Shown here: positions 34,512-45,703 of the stretch, piece by piece
How positions within the stretch are numbered: the stretch's first letter is position 1
Layout: each line of letters starts with the position of its first letter
Assembly (NCBI GenBank): GCA_009823505.1
Contig: VZQC01005746.1
Coordinates: forward strand, 272,197-336,196
Source: Rhizomys pruinosus
Taxonomy: Eukaryota; Chordata; Mammalia; Rodentia; Spalacidae
Length of the DNA stretch: 64,000 nucleotides
Direction of reading: 5' to 3'
Position numbers and translations under genes: made by a program
Notes under the pieces: generated by a model
Seen by the model: only the letters and a program-made list of their open reading frames with translations
What the model was told of the DNA's origin: nothing
The model's database searches: none

Positions 34512-37500
34512 ATGGATAATAAGGTGAAAGGAAAAAACATCGATCTTTCAATTATAACCTTAAATATTAATGGGCTGAACTCCCCAATCAAAAGGCATAG
34601 ACTGGGAGAATGGATTAGGAAACAAAATCCATCTATATGCTGTCTGCAAGAAACCCATCTCAATTTCAAGGACAGACACCAACTTAAGGTGAAGGGATGG
34701 AAGAAAATATTCCAAGCAAATGGTACCAAAAAGAAAGCAGGTGTCGCTATCCTAATATCAGACAAAATAGACTTCAAAGCAAAAGAAATCAAAAGAGACA
34801 AAGAGGGCCATTATATCTTCATTAAAGGAACAATCGACGATGAAGATCTCACAATCATGAATATATATGCACCAAATGCCGGCGCACCAAACTTTGTAAA
34901 GACAACTCTTCAGGATCTCAAGGCTCAGATTAACCCCAGCACACTAATAGTAGGGGACTTCAATACCCCACTAAGTCCTTTAGACAGATCAACAGGACAA
35001 AGGATAAACAGAGAGACATCTGAACTGAATGATACAATACACCAAATGGACCTCACAGACATCTATCGAATATTCCACCCAAACACCAGAGAATACACTT
35101 TCTACTCAGCACCCCATGGAACATTCTCCAAAATAGATCATATACTGGGACACAGGGAAAAACTCAACAAATACAAAAAGATTGAAATAATCTCATGCAT
35201 TCTTTCAGACCACAGTGCAATAAAACTCAATATCAACACCAGGATAAACCCTACAACCTACAAGAACACATGGAGACTAAACAACACTCTCCTGAATAAT
35301 GAATGGGTCAAGGAAGAAATAAAGAAAGAAATAAAAACATTCCTGGAACTGAATGACAATGATAATACAACGCAGCAAAACCTATGGGACACTTTAAAAG
35401 CAGTCCTAAGAGGAAAGTTTATAGCTCTAAGTGCCTACATTAAAAAAACAGAAAGAGCACAAGTGAACGATCTAACACTCCAGCTAAAAGTACTTGAGAG
35501 ACAACAACAAATGAACCCTAAACGCAGCAGACAAGAAGAAATAACAAAAATCAGAGCAGAGATCAATGAAATAGAAACAAAGAAAACCATAAAAAAAATC
35601 AATGAATCCAAAAGCTGGTTCTTTGAGAGAATAAACAAGATAGACAGACCTCTAGCCCAGTTAACCAAAAGAAAGAAGGAACAACTCCAAATCAATAGAA
35701 TCTGTGATGAAAGGGGAAATATCACAACAGATAATGAAAAGATCCAGACAATCATACGGAATTACTTTAAAAACCTATACTCTACCAAGTTTGAAAACCT
35801 AGAAGAAATGGATGAATATCTGAAATCTTGGGAATCACCAAAGCTCAACCAAGAAGAGATCGACAGCTTAAACAGACCAATAATATGTGAAGAAATTGAA
35901 GATGTAATAAGCAGCCTCCCAACCAAAAAATGCCCAGGCCCAGATGGTTTCACAGCAGAATTCTATAAAATATTTCAAAAAGACTTACAACCATTAATAT
36001 TCAAGTTGTTTAGAAGGATACAAACGGAGGGAGTTCTCCCAAATTCCTTCTATGAAGCCAGCATCACTCTAATACCAAAACCAGGCAAAGATGCAACTAA
36101 AAAGGAGAACTATAGACCCATCTCCCTAATGAACACAGATGCCAAAATTCTAAATAGGATACTGGCAAATCGCATACAGACCCACATCAAGAAGATCATC
36201 CACCATGACCAAGTTGGATTCATACCAGAGATGCAGGGATGGTTCAACATACGAAAATCAATAAATATCATCAAGCATATAAACGGACTGAAAGACAAAA
36301 ACCACACCATCATCTCAATTGACGCGGAAAAAGCCTTTGACAAAATCCAGCATCCGTTCATGTTTAAAGTCCTAGAGGGAATTGGATTGGAGGGATCATT
36401 CCTTAATGTAATCAAAGCCATATACAGGAAACCCACAGCCAATATCATCCTAAATGGGGAAACGACAGAAGCATTCCCCTTAAGGGTAGGAACTCGGCAA
36501 GGTTGTCCCCTGTCACCACTCCTTTTCAACATAGTGCTTGAATCCCTTGCTAGGGCAATAAGGCAAGAAAAGGAAATTAAAGGAGTTCTAATAGGAAAAG
36601 AGGAAGTCAAGCTATCCCTTTTTGCTGATGATATGATTGTCTACTTAAGGGATGCTAAGAACTCCACCAGGAAACTCCTAGAAACGATTAGGAGCTTCAG
36701 TAAGGTGGCAGGATACAAAATAAACCTAGAAAAATCAGTAGCCTTTCTCTACACCAACAGTAGGCAGCTGAAGAAGGAATACAAGGAGACCTTCCCACTC
36801 ACAATAGCCTCAAAAACAATAAAATACCTAGGAACAAACCTAACCAAAGATACCAAGGACCTCTACAACAAAAATTTTAAACCTCTGAAGAAGGAAATTG
36901 AAGAAGACATCAGGAGATGGACAAACCTCCCATGCTCATGGATTGGGAAAATAAATATAGTAAAAATGTCCATTCTACCTAAACTTGTATACAGATTTAA
37001 TGCAATCCCAATCAAAATCCCCAAGAGCTTCTTCACATGTTTGGAAAAAAGAATCCTCAATTTCATTTGGAAAAACAAAAGACCCCGAATAGCCAAAGCA
37101 ACTCTGGGCGAAAAGAGCAATACAGGGGGGATCGCTATACCAGACATCAAACTATACTACAGGGCTATAGTCATAAAAACAGCTTGGTACTGGCACAAAA
37201 ACAGACCAGTTGACCAATGGAACAAAATTGAAGATCCAAACCTGAGCACATACAATTTCAGCCATCTCATATTTGATAAGGAGGCCAAGAAGACACATTG
37301 GAGGAAAGACAGCATCTTCAACAAGTGGTGTTGGCAAAACTGGATCACCACCTGTAGAAGAATGAAATTAAACCCCTACCTCTCACCCTGTACAAAAGTC
37401 AATTCCAAATGGATCAAAGACCTCAACGTGAAATCCAAAACTCTGGAGGTGATAGAAGAGAAACTTGGCAGCAGACTACAAGACGTAGGTGTAGGAAAAG

Positions 37501-38345
37501 ACTTCTTAAATCAGACAGCAGCTGCACAAGAAATAAGGTCGTCAATTGACAAATGGGACCTCATTAAACTCAAAAGCTTCTGTACATCAAAGGAAACAAT
37601 AAAGGAAGTGAAGAGAAAACCCACAGAATGGGAGGAAACCTTCACAGCAGATACATCTGACAAAGCATTAATCTCCAGAGTATACAAGCTACTCAAAAAA
37701 CAAAGAAGAAAGAAAACAAATGAATCACTCAGAAGATGGAGCAAAGATCTGAACAGAGACTTCACAGAGGAGGAATTAGAGATGGCTGAGAAACACCTTA
37801 AGAAGTGTTCAACATCGCTAATAATTAAGGAAATGCAAATTAAAACCACCTTAAGATACCATCTTACTCCAGTAAGACTGGCTAGGATCAAGAAAACAAA
37901 TGATGCCAAGTGCTGGAGAGGGTGTGGGGAAAGGGGAACACTCATCCATTGCTGGTGGGAATGTAAACTTGTGCAGCCACTATGGAAAACAGTGTGGAGA
38001 ACCCTTAGAAGACTCAAAATGATCCTGCCATTTGACCCAGTCATACCACTCCTGGGTATATACCCACAAGACTCATCTTACTGCAGAGATACATGCACAG
38101 CTATATTTATTGCCGCTCTGTTCACAATAGCAAAAAACTGGAATCAACCCAAATGCCCCTCAACTGACGAGTGGATAGAGAAAATGTGGTACATGTACAC
38201 AATGGAATTCTATGCAGCAGTAAAGAAAGACAACATCATGAACTTTGCAGGTAAATGGATGGAGCTAGAAGACATCATGTTAAGTGAAGTAACACAGTCC
38301 CAGAAAAACAAACGACAAATGGTATCTCTCATATGTGGACGCTAG
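34512..38345 (+). CDS. LINE-1 ORF2 protein: endonuclease and reverse transcriptase, intact
   Basis: A 1277-residue frame with no stop or frameshift, about the length usual for rodent L1 ORF2 protein (roughly 1280). It nicks DNA at T-rich targets and copies RNA from the 3' nick (target-primed reverse transcription), also serving SINEs in trans. Visible residues: the endonuclease (1-240) has Asn18, Glu47, Asp149 in GDFN, Asn151, Asp209 and Asp233-His234 in SDH. The reverse transcriptase has KKCPGPDGF (about 475), RPISL and [11 protein letters not shown], then FADD with Asp706-Asp707. The C-terminal Cys motif is C1134-X3-C1138-X7-H1146-X4-C1151. The Met at 34512 is chosen because only about a dozen residues precede the conserved SIITLN block. 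No ORF1 or promoter is attached, so this locus is not autonomous. The intact frame implies recent insertion. Activity is inferred, not shown. Confidence 0.97.
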   Translation: MDNKVKGKNIDLSIITLNINGLNSPIKRHRLGEWIRKQNPSICCLQETHLNFKDRHQLKVKGWKKIFQANGTKKKAGVAILISDKIDFKAKEIKRDKEGHYIFIKGTIDDEDLTIMNIYAPNAGAPNFVKTTLQDLKAQINPSTLIVGDFNTPLSPLDRSTGQRINRETSELNDTIHQMDLTDIYRIFHPNTREYTFYSAPHGTFSKIDHILGHREKLNKYKKIEIISCILSDHSAIKLNINTRINPTTYKNTWRLNNTLLNNEWVKEEIKKEIKTFLELNDNDNTTQQNLWDTLKAVLRGKFIALSAYIKKTERAQVNDLTLQLKVLERQQQMNPKRSRQEEITKIRAEINEIETKKTIKKINESKSWFFERINKIDRPLAQLTKRKKEQLQINRICDERGNITTDNEKIQTIIRNYFKNLYSTKFENLEEMDEYLKSWESPKLNQEEIDSLNRPIICEEIEDVISSLPTKKCPGPDGFTAEFYKIFQKDLQPLIFKLFRRIQTEGVLPNSFYEASITLIPKPGKDATKKENYRPISLMNTDAKILNRILANRIQTHIKKIIHHDQVGFIPEMQGWFNIRKSINIIKHINGLKDKNHTIISIDAEKAFDKIQHPFMFKVLEGIGLEGSFLNVIKAIYRKPTANIILNGETTEAFPLRVGTRQGCPLSPLLFNIVLESLARAIRQEKEIKGVLIGKEEVKLSLFADDMIVYLRDAKNSTRKLLETIRSFSKVAGYKINLEKSVAFLYTNSRQLKKEYKETFPLTIASKTIKYLGTNLTKDTKDLYNKNFKPLKKEIEEDIRRWTNLPCSWIGKINIVKMSILPKLVYRFNAIPIKIPKSFFTCLEKRILNFIWKNKRPRIAKATLGEKSNTGGIAIPDIKLYYRAIVIKTAWYWHKNRPVDQWNKIEDPNLSTYNFSHLIFDKEAKKTHWRKDSIFNKWCWQNWITTCRRMKLNPYLSPCTKVNSKWIKDLNVKSKTLEVIEEKLGSRLQDVGVGKDFLNQTAAAQEIRSSIDKWDLIKLKSFCTSKETIKEVKRKPTEWEETFTADTSDKALISRVYKLLKKQRRKKTNESLRRWSKDLNRDFTEEELEMAEKHLKKCSTSLIIKEMQIKTTLRYHLTPVRLARIKKTNDAKCWRGCGERGTLIHCWWECKLVQPLWKTVWRTLRRLKMILPFDPVIPLLGIYPQDSSYCRDTCTAIFIAALFTIAKNWNQPKCPSTDEWIEKMWYMYTMEFYAAVKKDNIMNFAGKWMELEDIMLSEVTQSQKNKRQMVSLICGR

Positions 38346-38446
38346 TACCAATAACCCAGTTATAAATATTTCTTGTGGAGAGGGATGCATATTAAAAGAA
38401 CAACAACAGAAAGATTGCATCAGAAGGCTGACTGAAATGGTGACTC

Positions 38447-38473
38447 GGGAGGGGTGGGAGGGGTGGGAGAGGG
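38447..38473 (+). other. G-quadruplex-prone tract in L1 3' UTR
   Basis: Six runs of three or more G within 27 bases (gggaggggtgggaggggtg and onward to gagggac). A G-rich polypurine tract is a known conserved element of mammalian L1 3' UTRs. Confidence 0.85.
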
Positions 38474-38967
38474 ACACGGGTGTATATTCGATTGGTGCAT
38501 GTTTAATTGACGTGAGTTCAACAAGTATCCAGTTTTGCCCAGACTCTGTCTACAGGATACATGGTGTTTTAGGACTTAGTAAAAGTAAATATGGGCATAT
38601 TGGACAACATTGGTTTGAAGGCTGATAAAAACGGTAATGCATCTGAGTTAATTGGTGATATAAATTGCTCTTGTCCACATTAGCTTTAACTAAAATCTGT
38701 ATAACAATTACTTTGGGATTGGTATAAACAAATGTTCTCTATAATTTTGCTGTCATATAGTATCACCTGGTAGCAATCTCTTTCACCTATAGGATGATTT
38801 AACTCAAAAATAAACTTTGTTTCCCAAGTTAATCACATACAGTAACCCAAAACAGCATGGGTGAACTTGATGAAATCTGTGCCTTGATTCCACCCTATAG
38901 GTATGTATAAAACAACTGCTTTTTTGAGACTCATGGGTCAAAAATAAAAACCTTAAATAAAAAAGGG

Positions 38968-39664
38968 GGATATAGATAGATATGAAAACTTTTTGTCAAA
39001 AAACCTTGCAACCCAAATCTTAAAACTAACTATGGGAAAGGATTTGTATGTTCCAACAGGCCAGAGTATCACCAACTTAATGGCTGAGAAAGAAAATGCA
39101 GCTTTGCAGTGAGTAGGATGTACCAGAAAGTGCCAGCAGAAGGATTGACTCCTCTGGGCATTGAAGGGAAGAAATGCCTCAGATTGCTGCAGACATCAGG
39201 CCCCTCTGTGGATCCTACTAGTAACAACTATTTTTAATGATTCCTAACGAAGCTTACCTTCTAGGTGCCACAAAGGTTTTAATACAAGAGACTTTCTTAA
39301 CCCCCCCCCATAGAATAAGGAGAAATAAGATGATGATGAGGTCGTTCTCCAGCTGTAGATTGGAGCCAGCTGTTATAGAGGTATTCTCTTGTAAAATCAG
39401 TAAAACTGCCTTCTTTAATTGACTAATGGACATAGAAACTGTGAAAAGGATTATTCTCTATTCAGAACCAAATATAATGCTAAAGTCTCCTTAAGCTATG
39501 CACTTAAACAAAATATATTAATACAGGAGCTCTGACATCAACAATGGATTATTCTACCAAGGAGATGTTGGCCAGGGGATCCAAGCCCCCACAAATGGTA
39601 AAGGCTCCTTGCCTCCAAACTGGGATATCTGCAGGAAGAGAGGCGATAAGGCCCTGCTGTTGAA
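38968..39664. other. Unassigned sequence between L1 and the 273-bp block, LTR-like context
   Basis: It starts right after a polypurine stretch, aaaaaaggggga (about 38957-38969), which resembles a retroviral polypurine tract before a 3' LTR. No coding frame of note. I cannot assign a family. Confidence 0.35.
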
Positions 39665-39937
39665 GACCTGATATAAACATGGGAAAGATGTATGGAGACC
39701 GCACTTGCAAGTATACAGATGGTCTCTGGGATGCCAGAGAGTGTTACCAAAGACCACTAAACCAATAAAGCAAATATAGGTCTCCTTGAGTCAAGCAAGA
39801 CTCCTCCGTCAGCACCAGCTACACCTCATCTGCCTGGAAATACTATGCAGCAGTGGCAGCCATATGTCTGTTTATCCCAAATCTAATTGGCTATTAGCTC
39901 TCTCCTTGGAGGAATAACCCACGGCTGATGCCACAAG
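39665..39937 (+). repeat. 273-bp block, copy B
   Basis: Near-identical to 16106-16378 (about four differences over the full length), same orientation, 23.5 kb away. It ends gatgccacaagctt and contains ccaataaagcaaatatagg. See copy A. Confidence 0.88.
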
Positions 39938-39991
39938 CTTGTTTTCATTCTTTTTGGTTTGTACAAATCAGTCACATTTAGGACTTATTTA

Positions 39992-40245
39992 AAAGTTACT
40001 GAAGAGGCTGCAGAGATGGCCTAGCAGTTAAGAACACCGACTGCTCTTGCAGAGGACCCGGGTTTGATCCCCAACATCCGCATGGCTGCTGAGAACCACC
40101 TTTAACTCCAGTTCCAGGGGAATCTTACACCCTCTTCTGACCTCTGCGGCATTGCATGACACGGGTGCACAAACCTACATGTAGACAGTACACTCATACA
40201 CAGAAAAAATAAATAAAATTAAAAAAAATAAAAATAAAAGTTACT
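39992..40245 (+). mobile_element. B2 SINE with target-site duplication
   Basis: Sense B2 at 40006-40235 (gcagagatggcctagcagtt, gacccgggtttgatcccc, A-rich tail), flanked by aaaagttact at 39992-40001 and 40236-40245. The few bases gaagag between the repeat and the head are counted with the head. Confidence 0.92.
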
Positions 40246-41119
40246 AAAGGCAGGCATGACTATTAAGAGACTCTCCTGAAAGAAACACCAGAAATCTGAT
40301 ATCTCAAACCTCATAACATTCGACCGACCTGGAAATAATTGCTGTTTCTTGTTCTCTGGTTTCCATGGATGCTCAAGTTTTATTAAATATTTAAGTTTCA
40401 GAATGTGCTGGCCACAATCAGTATGGCTTATTTATTTTCTTGTTTATGTATATTGTTACTGTGTTTGAAAATAATTTGTCTATCAAAAACAAAAGATAAA
40501 TTAGTAAAAGAGATTTCAGACTCATTTTGGATAAAGAAAAGAGTCCAATATGTGTTAAATGAAAAAAATGAAATAGTCTTAGTTTCATTCTTACTGGAAG
40601 CTTTTTCAGTGTTTCTTGATTGAGCAGGAGCCATAAAAATGCAAGTTAAGGTCTTTCCTTCATTGCAGGATAGTCTTCGCTTTAAACAGAGCTCTTAACA
40701 ATAAGAGAGGACATGAGAACAGTCATTAAAATGAGTGGAGTTGGAATGGTCACAGTCAACATACTGCAGACTATTGGTGTTCCAGCAATGGTGTTAGAAG
40801 TTGGTGGTGTCTGAAGTCCCATTAGTGGCTCTCCAAGACCTCCCTGAAGAGGAAGACTGGTGACCCACACTTGCAGGACATTTCAAGAGATCCCCCTATG
40901 CATAATCCTCTAAGACCTGGTTGAACTCTGAGGGCAAGAAACAAAGTTATCCCTTAGGTCCCTCAGCCACATTGGCATGGACGTTAAGTATGGTCGTTAA
41001 GCACCCAGAAAGGCTAAGTTGCACCAGCCTGTTACATTGCACCTATATTAAAATTGTATCCTTTGGAAAAAAAACATGTTATTTACATATCATGTTTCTT
41101 GATTTGCATCTTTCCATTT
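40246..41119. other. Unassigned DNA
   Basis: No recognised repeat. A 62-codon minus-strand frame (40870-40682) has a hydrophobic C-terminal half but no other support. Confidence 0.45.
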
Positions 41120-41637
41120 ATATGCATCCCATATTACTCTAAAACATGCACACATACCCTCCATCATATACCAAAACCCAAGGTCTGAAAATAAATATTA
41201 AGTCAGCTCTAGAACCTGATTTGGGATTCACAATGCAAGAGCACAGTTGTCTTTAGACCATGAGGAATATAACATTAACATTGCTCTGTTTGTCTTACAA
41301 CTAGGTACTTGGTACTAGCATCCACAGATGAGGGATACCATTCATCTTTTTTGTTTCTGGGATTGTGTTACTTTATTTAGCATAAAATCTTCTAGTTCCA
41401 TCCATTTACCTACAAGTTTCATGATGTCATCATTCTTTACTGCTAGAACTCCATTGTATAGATGGACCACATTTCTATATCCACTCGTAGGTTGGGGGGC
41501 ACTATAGTTGGTTCCAGCTCTTCACTATTATGAAGAGAGCTGCAATAAACATGGCTGTACATGTATCTCTGAGGTAGGAAAAGTGTGATGGATGTATTCC
41601 CAGAAGTGGTATGGCTGGGTCAGGTGGTAGTCTATAA
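41120..41637 (-). mobile_element. L1 3' fragment: ORF2 C-terminus and 3' UTR
   Basis: Antisense 3' UTR (catattactctaaaacatgca, tctgaaaataaatatt) at 41120-41310, then antisense ORF2 end (gcatccacagatgagggata, aggttggggggcact, gagctgcaataaacatgg, gtggtatggctgggtcagg) to 41637. Broken by several indels. Confidence 0.88.
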
Positions 41638-42060
41638 AGAGGAAAGTCTGCTCATGCTTCAGAAAAAGAAGCCTGGTTCAGCAAGACCTGATTTTGTCCT
41701 CCAGTGGATGGAACTGGTAAATGAAAAGCTTAAAGGAGCAAGGCACTCCCCCTTCCTCCCCCCCCAAAAAAACCCCAAGAGGCCCCTGAGGACCAGGTCC
41801 TCAACTGACCTTGAGAAAATAAAACCTTGGTTAATCTGGGCTAACTGTGTGGCCTTAAGCATTCAAAAGGAAAGTAAAACCAGAAATAAATAATCAGTAA
41901 GACCAGAGAAACTGTACTGCAGACATAAAACTTGAGATCTTAGTAAAGAGACAAAAAGAAAAGAGAGTACTGTGTTTTGGCCTGTCTTCAATTCTTACTG
42001 GCAAGTGCATCTACTCTGTGGCTGCCATCACTCTTGGCACTCCTCAAAGACATGAGACAC
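41638..42060 (+). other. Unassigned sequence with a 102-codon frame
   Basis: The frame 41585-41893 starts inside antisense L1 and continues into non-L1 sequence (residues from about 23: LLMLQKKKPGSARPDFVLQW, later IKPWLIWANCVALS). The second part could be an old retroviral or gene-derived fragment. I do not recognise it. Confidence 0.3.
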
Positions 42061-42262
42061 AGCTTTTTTTTTTTTTTTATTTTTTTTTTTATTTTTATTT
42101 TTTAATTTTTATTGATGGTTTGTGCATTTATACATCATTTTCCAATTCAGATCAGGCATATTTCCCTTTCCCTCCCCCCCACCCCCACCCCATCCCAGAT
42201 CATGTATTCTGCCATAACTGTCCGCATCTTTCAGGTTTTTTTTTTTTTTTCATTTTTAACCT
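42061..42262 (-). mobile_element. L1 3' terminus, antisense
   Basis: Long interrupted poly-T at 42064-42112, then the L1 3' end in antisense (ttgatggtttgtgcatttat, ttccaattcagatcaggc, ccccccccacccccaccccatc). Confidence 0.85.
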
Positions 42263-42630
42263 TCCAATATGGACTGAAGACTCATGTCTCTCTAAGAATC
42301 CTCCAAACCTTCACTGCCAGATGGGGACTACTGAGATACCCAACTTGTAGACTAAACAGCTAAGGGGATTGCAGCTTCCTCAGAATATAGACTGCCATTT
42401 TTGGACTACCTGGGATGTATCATGGAGGCCAATACAGGGGTATCAAGACAGGATGTGTGCTTACTGGACTTCATTTGGGGGACCACGGGAGGGAAAGACC
42501 CCAATGTGGAGCAAAAGTGCAGGATTGATAATTGTTTGGGATTGCCAAGGAGGAACCTTTGAGCACTTTCTCAAGGAAAACATGCCATCTTTTGGAAAAA
42601 AAAGGTCCTCTAATTCAAGTGATATGGGTA
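42263..42630. other. Unassigned, possibly LTR-derived
   Basis: Moderate GC sequence with no useful frame. It is bounded by an L1 end and a microsatellite. I cannot assign it. Confidence 0.35.
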
Positions 42631-42668
42631 TGTATGTATGTATGTATGTATGTATGTATATATTTATG

Positions 42669-42719
<51 letters not shown>
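42631..42719. repeat. Compound microsatellite (TATG)n-(TA)n-(CA)n
   Basis: (GTAT)n at 42631-42660, (TA)n to about 42702, (CA)n to 42718. Short frames on both strands are by-products. Confidence 0.95.
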
Positions 42720-42839
42720 TGTAGCAATACAAGTTGGATAGAACAACAAAAGAACTGAGAAAAAAACTACACTCACTTCTACTAAATTTTGTTTTATTTT
42801 TATTAAATCTGCCATTTAAACTAGATACAATTTTAAAAC

Positions 42840-42995
42840 CATGTTAGTCTATGGCCATACCACCATGAACACTCCCGATCTCATCTGATCTCGGAAGCTA
42901 AGCAGGGTCGGGCCTGGTTAGTACTTGGATGGGGGACTGCCTGTGAATACCGGGTGCTGTAGGCTTAAAAAAATTTAAAAAAAAAAAACATGTTA
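42840..42995 (+). pseudogene. 5S rRNA retropseudogene with A-tail and target-site duplication
   Basis: 42847-42966 (120 nt) is a near full-length 5S rRNA copy (gtctatggccataccacc to accgggtgctgtaggctt) with about eight differences from the mammalian 5S sequence I know. The region gaagctaagcagggtcggg of the internal pol III promoter is intact, but tggatgggggact is altered. An A-rich tail (42967-42988) and catgtta at 42840-42846 and 42989-42995 show insertion by the L1 machinery. It is therefore very probably not a functional 5S gene, which would sit in a tandem array. Confidence 0.93.
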
Positions 42996-43335
42996 ATGTT
43001 GGCTCGATTATTTGTTATTCTTCCTAGCTGAATGCCATCAATAAATTTCATTAAAATATAAAAAAAAAAATAAAAAGTATCTTAAACTAGTAAAAAAAAA
43101 ATAAATTAAGTTAAAAGTTGTTGGTGCCCCACAGCACACAGGAGGGGGAGGAAACTGTATTCCCCAAGTTGGTTTTGTTCTTTCCAAGTGGCTCACCACC
43201 TCTGTGTTTTACAGCAGGACTCAGTGAAGTCTTATCCATGTTTGTAAAATATAGACCATCATGCATATACTTTAATATATTTTATTTATCACATGTTGAA
43301 TTTTCAAGGCAAATAGGAGACCTTTTTGGTCACTT
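42996..43335. other. Unassigned DNA
   Basis: A-rich runs at 43062-43100. Nothing else recognisable. Confidence 0.45.
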
Positions 43336-43483
43336 TTTTTTTTTCTTTGACACAGGGTCTCCCTGGAGTCCCAGCTGGCCTGAACTCACTTTGTAGCCCA
43401 GGCTGGCCTTAAACTCACTGAGATAAGCCTGCCTCTGCCTCCAGAGTGCTGGGATTAAAGGAGCATGCCACCTTGCCCGGCTG
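43336..43483 (-). mobile_element. B1 SINE
   Basis: Antisense B1 with small deletions (gacacagggtctccctggag, gtagcccaggctggcctt, gagtgctgggattaaagg). Confidence 0.9.
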
Positions 43484-43654
43484 CAAATATGATACTTATA
43501 AAGGCAATTTTGTTCTCTTCGTTCCTGAAAAAAAAAAATTGCTCAAAGACCAGAACTAGTGTTTACCTGTGCATGTTAGCAGCTATACTGAATATAGTCA
43601 GTTATTGAATGGGCTTGTCATTACTGAATTTACTTCAGTGTGGGTGACATAAAA

Positions 43655-43826
43655 GACCTTCCTTCCTTCCCTCCTTTCTTCTTCCTTCTTTTCCTCTTTC
43701 ATTCTTTCCCTCTTTTTCTTTCCCATTTATGTCCTTGATATCCTAGATTCATCATTCTCTCTGTCTCTCTGTCTCTGTCTCTGTGTGTAAATGTTTTCTT
43801 CTCTTTCTTGTTTATGTCCTTGATAA

Positions 43827-43884
<58 letters not shown>
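43655..43884. repeat. Pyrimidine-rich tract and (TC)n microsatellite
   Basis: A ccttcctt-type pyrimidine tract at 43657-43725, ctctgtctctgtctctg at 43756-43783 and (TC)n at 43831-43884. The phrase tttatgtccttgata occurs twice (43727 and 43811), pointing to a local duplication. Confidence 0.9.
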
Positions 43885-43888
<4 letters not shown>

Positions 43889-44603
43889 CCTGAGGAATAA
43901 CAGGCTTAATAAACCCACTCTGTAAACTACCCAAATCATCAACTGCTTGACTTGAAAAATAAACAATTGCCTTTTCATTAAGGAGTAAGCAAGTAACTCC
44001 ATATGAAAGAACTTTGTAGATGTTTGACACAAAATATATTTAGACTTCTTGCTTTACTTCTAAGATGTTTTTAATGTAAAAAGCATTGTAAGTGAACCAG
44101 GGTTTGCAATTAGCAGTGAGCCACCGACCATCATTTTCTTTTCTTTCCCCTCCTATTTGTTCAGCTCTCCTATAATAATAAGCATCGTTTTAATGAATTG
44201 CTGGCTATCTTATTGAGTGACCTCACAATCCAGTCAATTCTTACTAAATTGCAATAATTAATTTAGGGAGTGCACCTTGCATCTCATTACAACTCAGATT
44301 CCAAATATTAATAAGGACAGCCATAGTATTCCTGCCCTCATTAGAATCCATCAGAGCTGAATTGCTTAATAAGACTCTATTAGTAAAAACTAGAAGAAAA
44401 TAGCATGTCAGTCCTGACTGGCCAGGGTACATCAGTAATAGCCACAGTGTTACACGCTGAGGCACAGGGCAGAGTAAATGAAGCTCTGGTAGTCATGCAG
44501 TGCTGTAATAGGACCTGTCACCTCACTGAGTGCTGCTTTAAAGACATAAATGTTACTGTGTGTGAGCTCTATCCACATAGTTCCTGTGTTAATGGAATTT
44601 TAA
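43885..44603. other. Unassigned DNA
   Basis: No recognisable gene or repeat. Confidence 0.45.
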
Positions 44604-44755
44604 AATCTGCTGGACATAGTGGCTGAGGCCTTTGATTCTAGCAGTTAGGAGGCTAACCAGGAAGATCTTAATGGGTTAACCTTAGCTACATAGTAAGTTT
44701 CAGCCTATACTGGGACTGTAAAGGGTAAAAATGTTTCAACAAAATAAAACAAACA
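44604..44755 (+). mobile_element. B1 SINE, old
   Basis: A degraded sense B1 (gctggacatagtggctgagg, gttaggaggctaaccagg, agctacatagtaag) with an A-rich tail. Confidence 0.65.
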
Positions 44756-45437
44756 ATAAAGAAAACAAGACTAGAACTCTCAAATCACCATAGGCACATC
44801 TGAGTGATAATTTTGCTTTTTGAGTTATCAGAATATTTTCAGGAAGTAAGTGTCAGGAAAAAAAGAACTGACTTTAGATAAAAGTAACAGAAAAATTAGT
44901 TGATGCTCAGTCCAACTATTTTTAAACTTAAGTTATTTAAGTCTAAGCATCACAGAAAACCACCATTATTTCTTTTCTTTTCAAATCTGAAATAGAAAAA
45001 CCAAGGTTCTTATAACCAAGGATTTGAACTTCCACCCCCCAAAACTCATGTTGTATCAAGGGCACACAATCAAGCACAGAGACTAGTAAATCTGAGGAAA
45101 AAAATGTATCTTATAAGGAATACAAATGTCGACATCTTTAGAAACATAATATACAACTTTTAGAAGAGAATATTTCAGAATTCTTACTCATGTAACAAAT
45201 AGAAGTGGTTGTTTTGTCATCTTGAAACAATTTCAATCACTAACCAAAACAAAGCAAAATAAAACAAATGAAAAATATTAAGAAAAGCTCAATAATTTAT
45301 AATAAGAGCTTCAATTTCTATCACTATATAGTTAATAATCTTTTTAAATAATGCAAACCATATCTTTATCATTATCTACCATACCTACTAAAATGAAAGA
45401 TAAAAATAATAATTCTTGAAAATATTCCTGAAACATT
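44756..45437. other. Unassigned AT-rich DNA
   Basis: No recognisable feature. Confidence 0.45.
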
Positions 45438-45662
45438 ATATTTTTTTTTTGTATTTCTGAGGCAGGGTCTCCCTTTAGTCCTATCTGGCCTGGAGCTCAC
45501 TCTGTAGACCAGGCTGGCCTTGAACTCACAGAGATCCACCTGCCCCTGCCTCCCAAGTGCACTAAGGATGTTCTTAGCCACCATGTGGGAGCTGGGAATC
45601 TAACCCAGGTCCTCCGTAAGAGCAGTCAATGCTCTTAACTGCTGAGCCATCTCTCCAGCCCC
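45438..45662 (-). mobile_element. B2 head fused to B1 (second composite SINE)
   Basis: On the plus strand: poly-T (45441-45451), antisense B1 lacking its first ~30 nt (45459-45561), then the antisense B2 head only (45562-45662, aggatgttcttagccaccat to catctctccagcccc). In sense: B2 head, B1, A-tail. Same architecture as 8163-8489, though the exact junction differs. Confidence 0.85.
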
Positions 45663-45703
45663 TGTGAAATGTTGTGTTCCAGGAAAAATAAACTTAATAT
45701 CAA

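Larger units (their letters stand above)
34453..38967 (+). mobile_element. LINE-1 with intact ORF2, 5'-truncated before ORF2
   Basis: Homology to the other L1 in the window starts near 34453, in the ORF1-ORF2 spacer (aggaaaagaaactaataaa compares with the equivalent spacer at 2110-2180 in antisense). The copy therefore lacks the 5' UTR and ORF1. ORF2 is complete (34512-38345). The 3' UTR continues with a G-rich tract at 38447-38473. I place the 3' end at the A-rich ccttaaataaaaaa near 38960, but the stretch 38480-38967 is not confirmed by another copy here and might belong to a neighbouring LTR element. I found no clear target-site duplication. Confidence 0.9.

Noticed and set aside
35435..38044. 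Minus-strand frames of 60-177 codons opposite the long ORF
   Set aside because: Antisense shadows of L1 ORF2.
42847..42966. Functional 5S rRNA gene
   Set aside because: A-tail, flanking direct repeat and several substitutions, including in the internal promoter, point to a retropseudogene.
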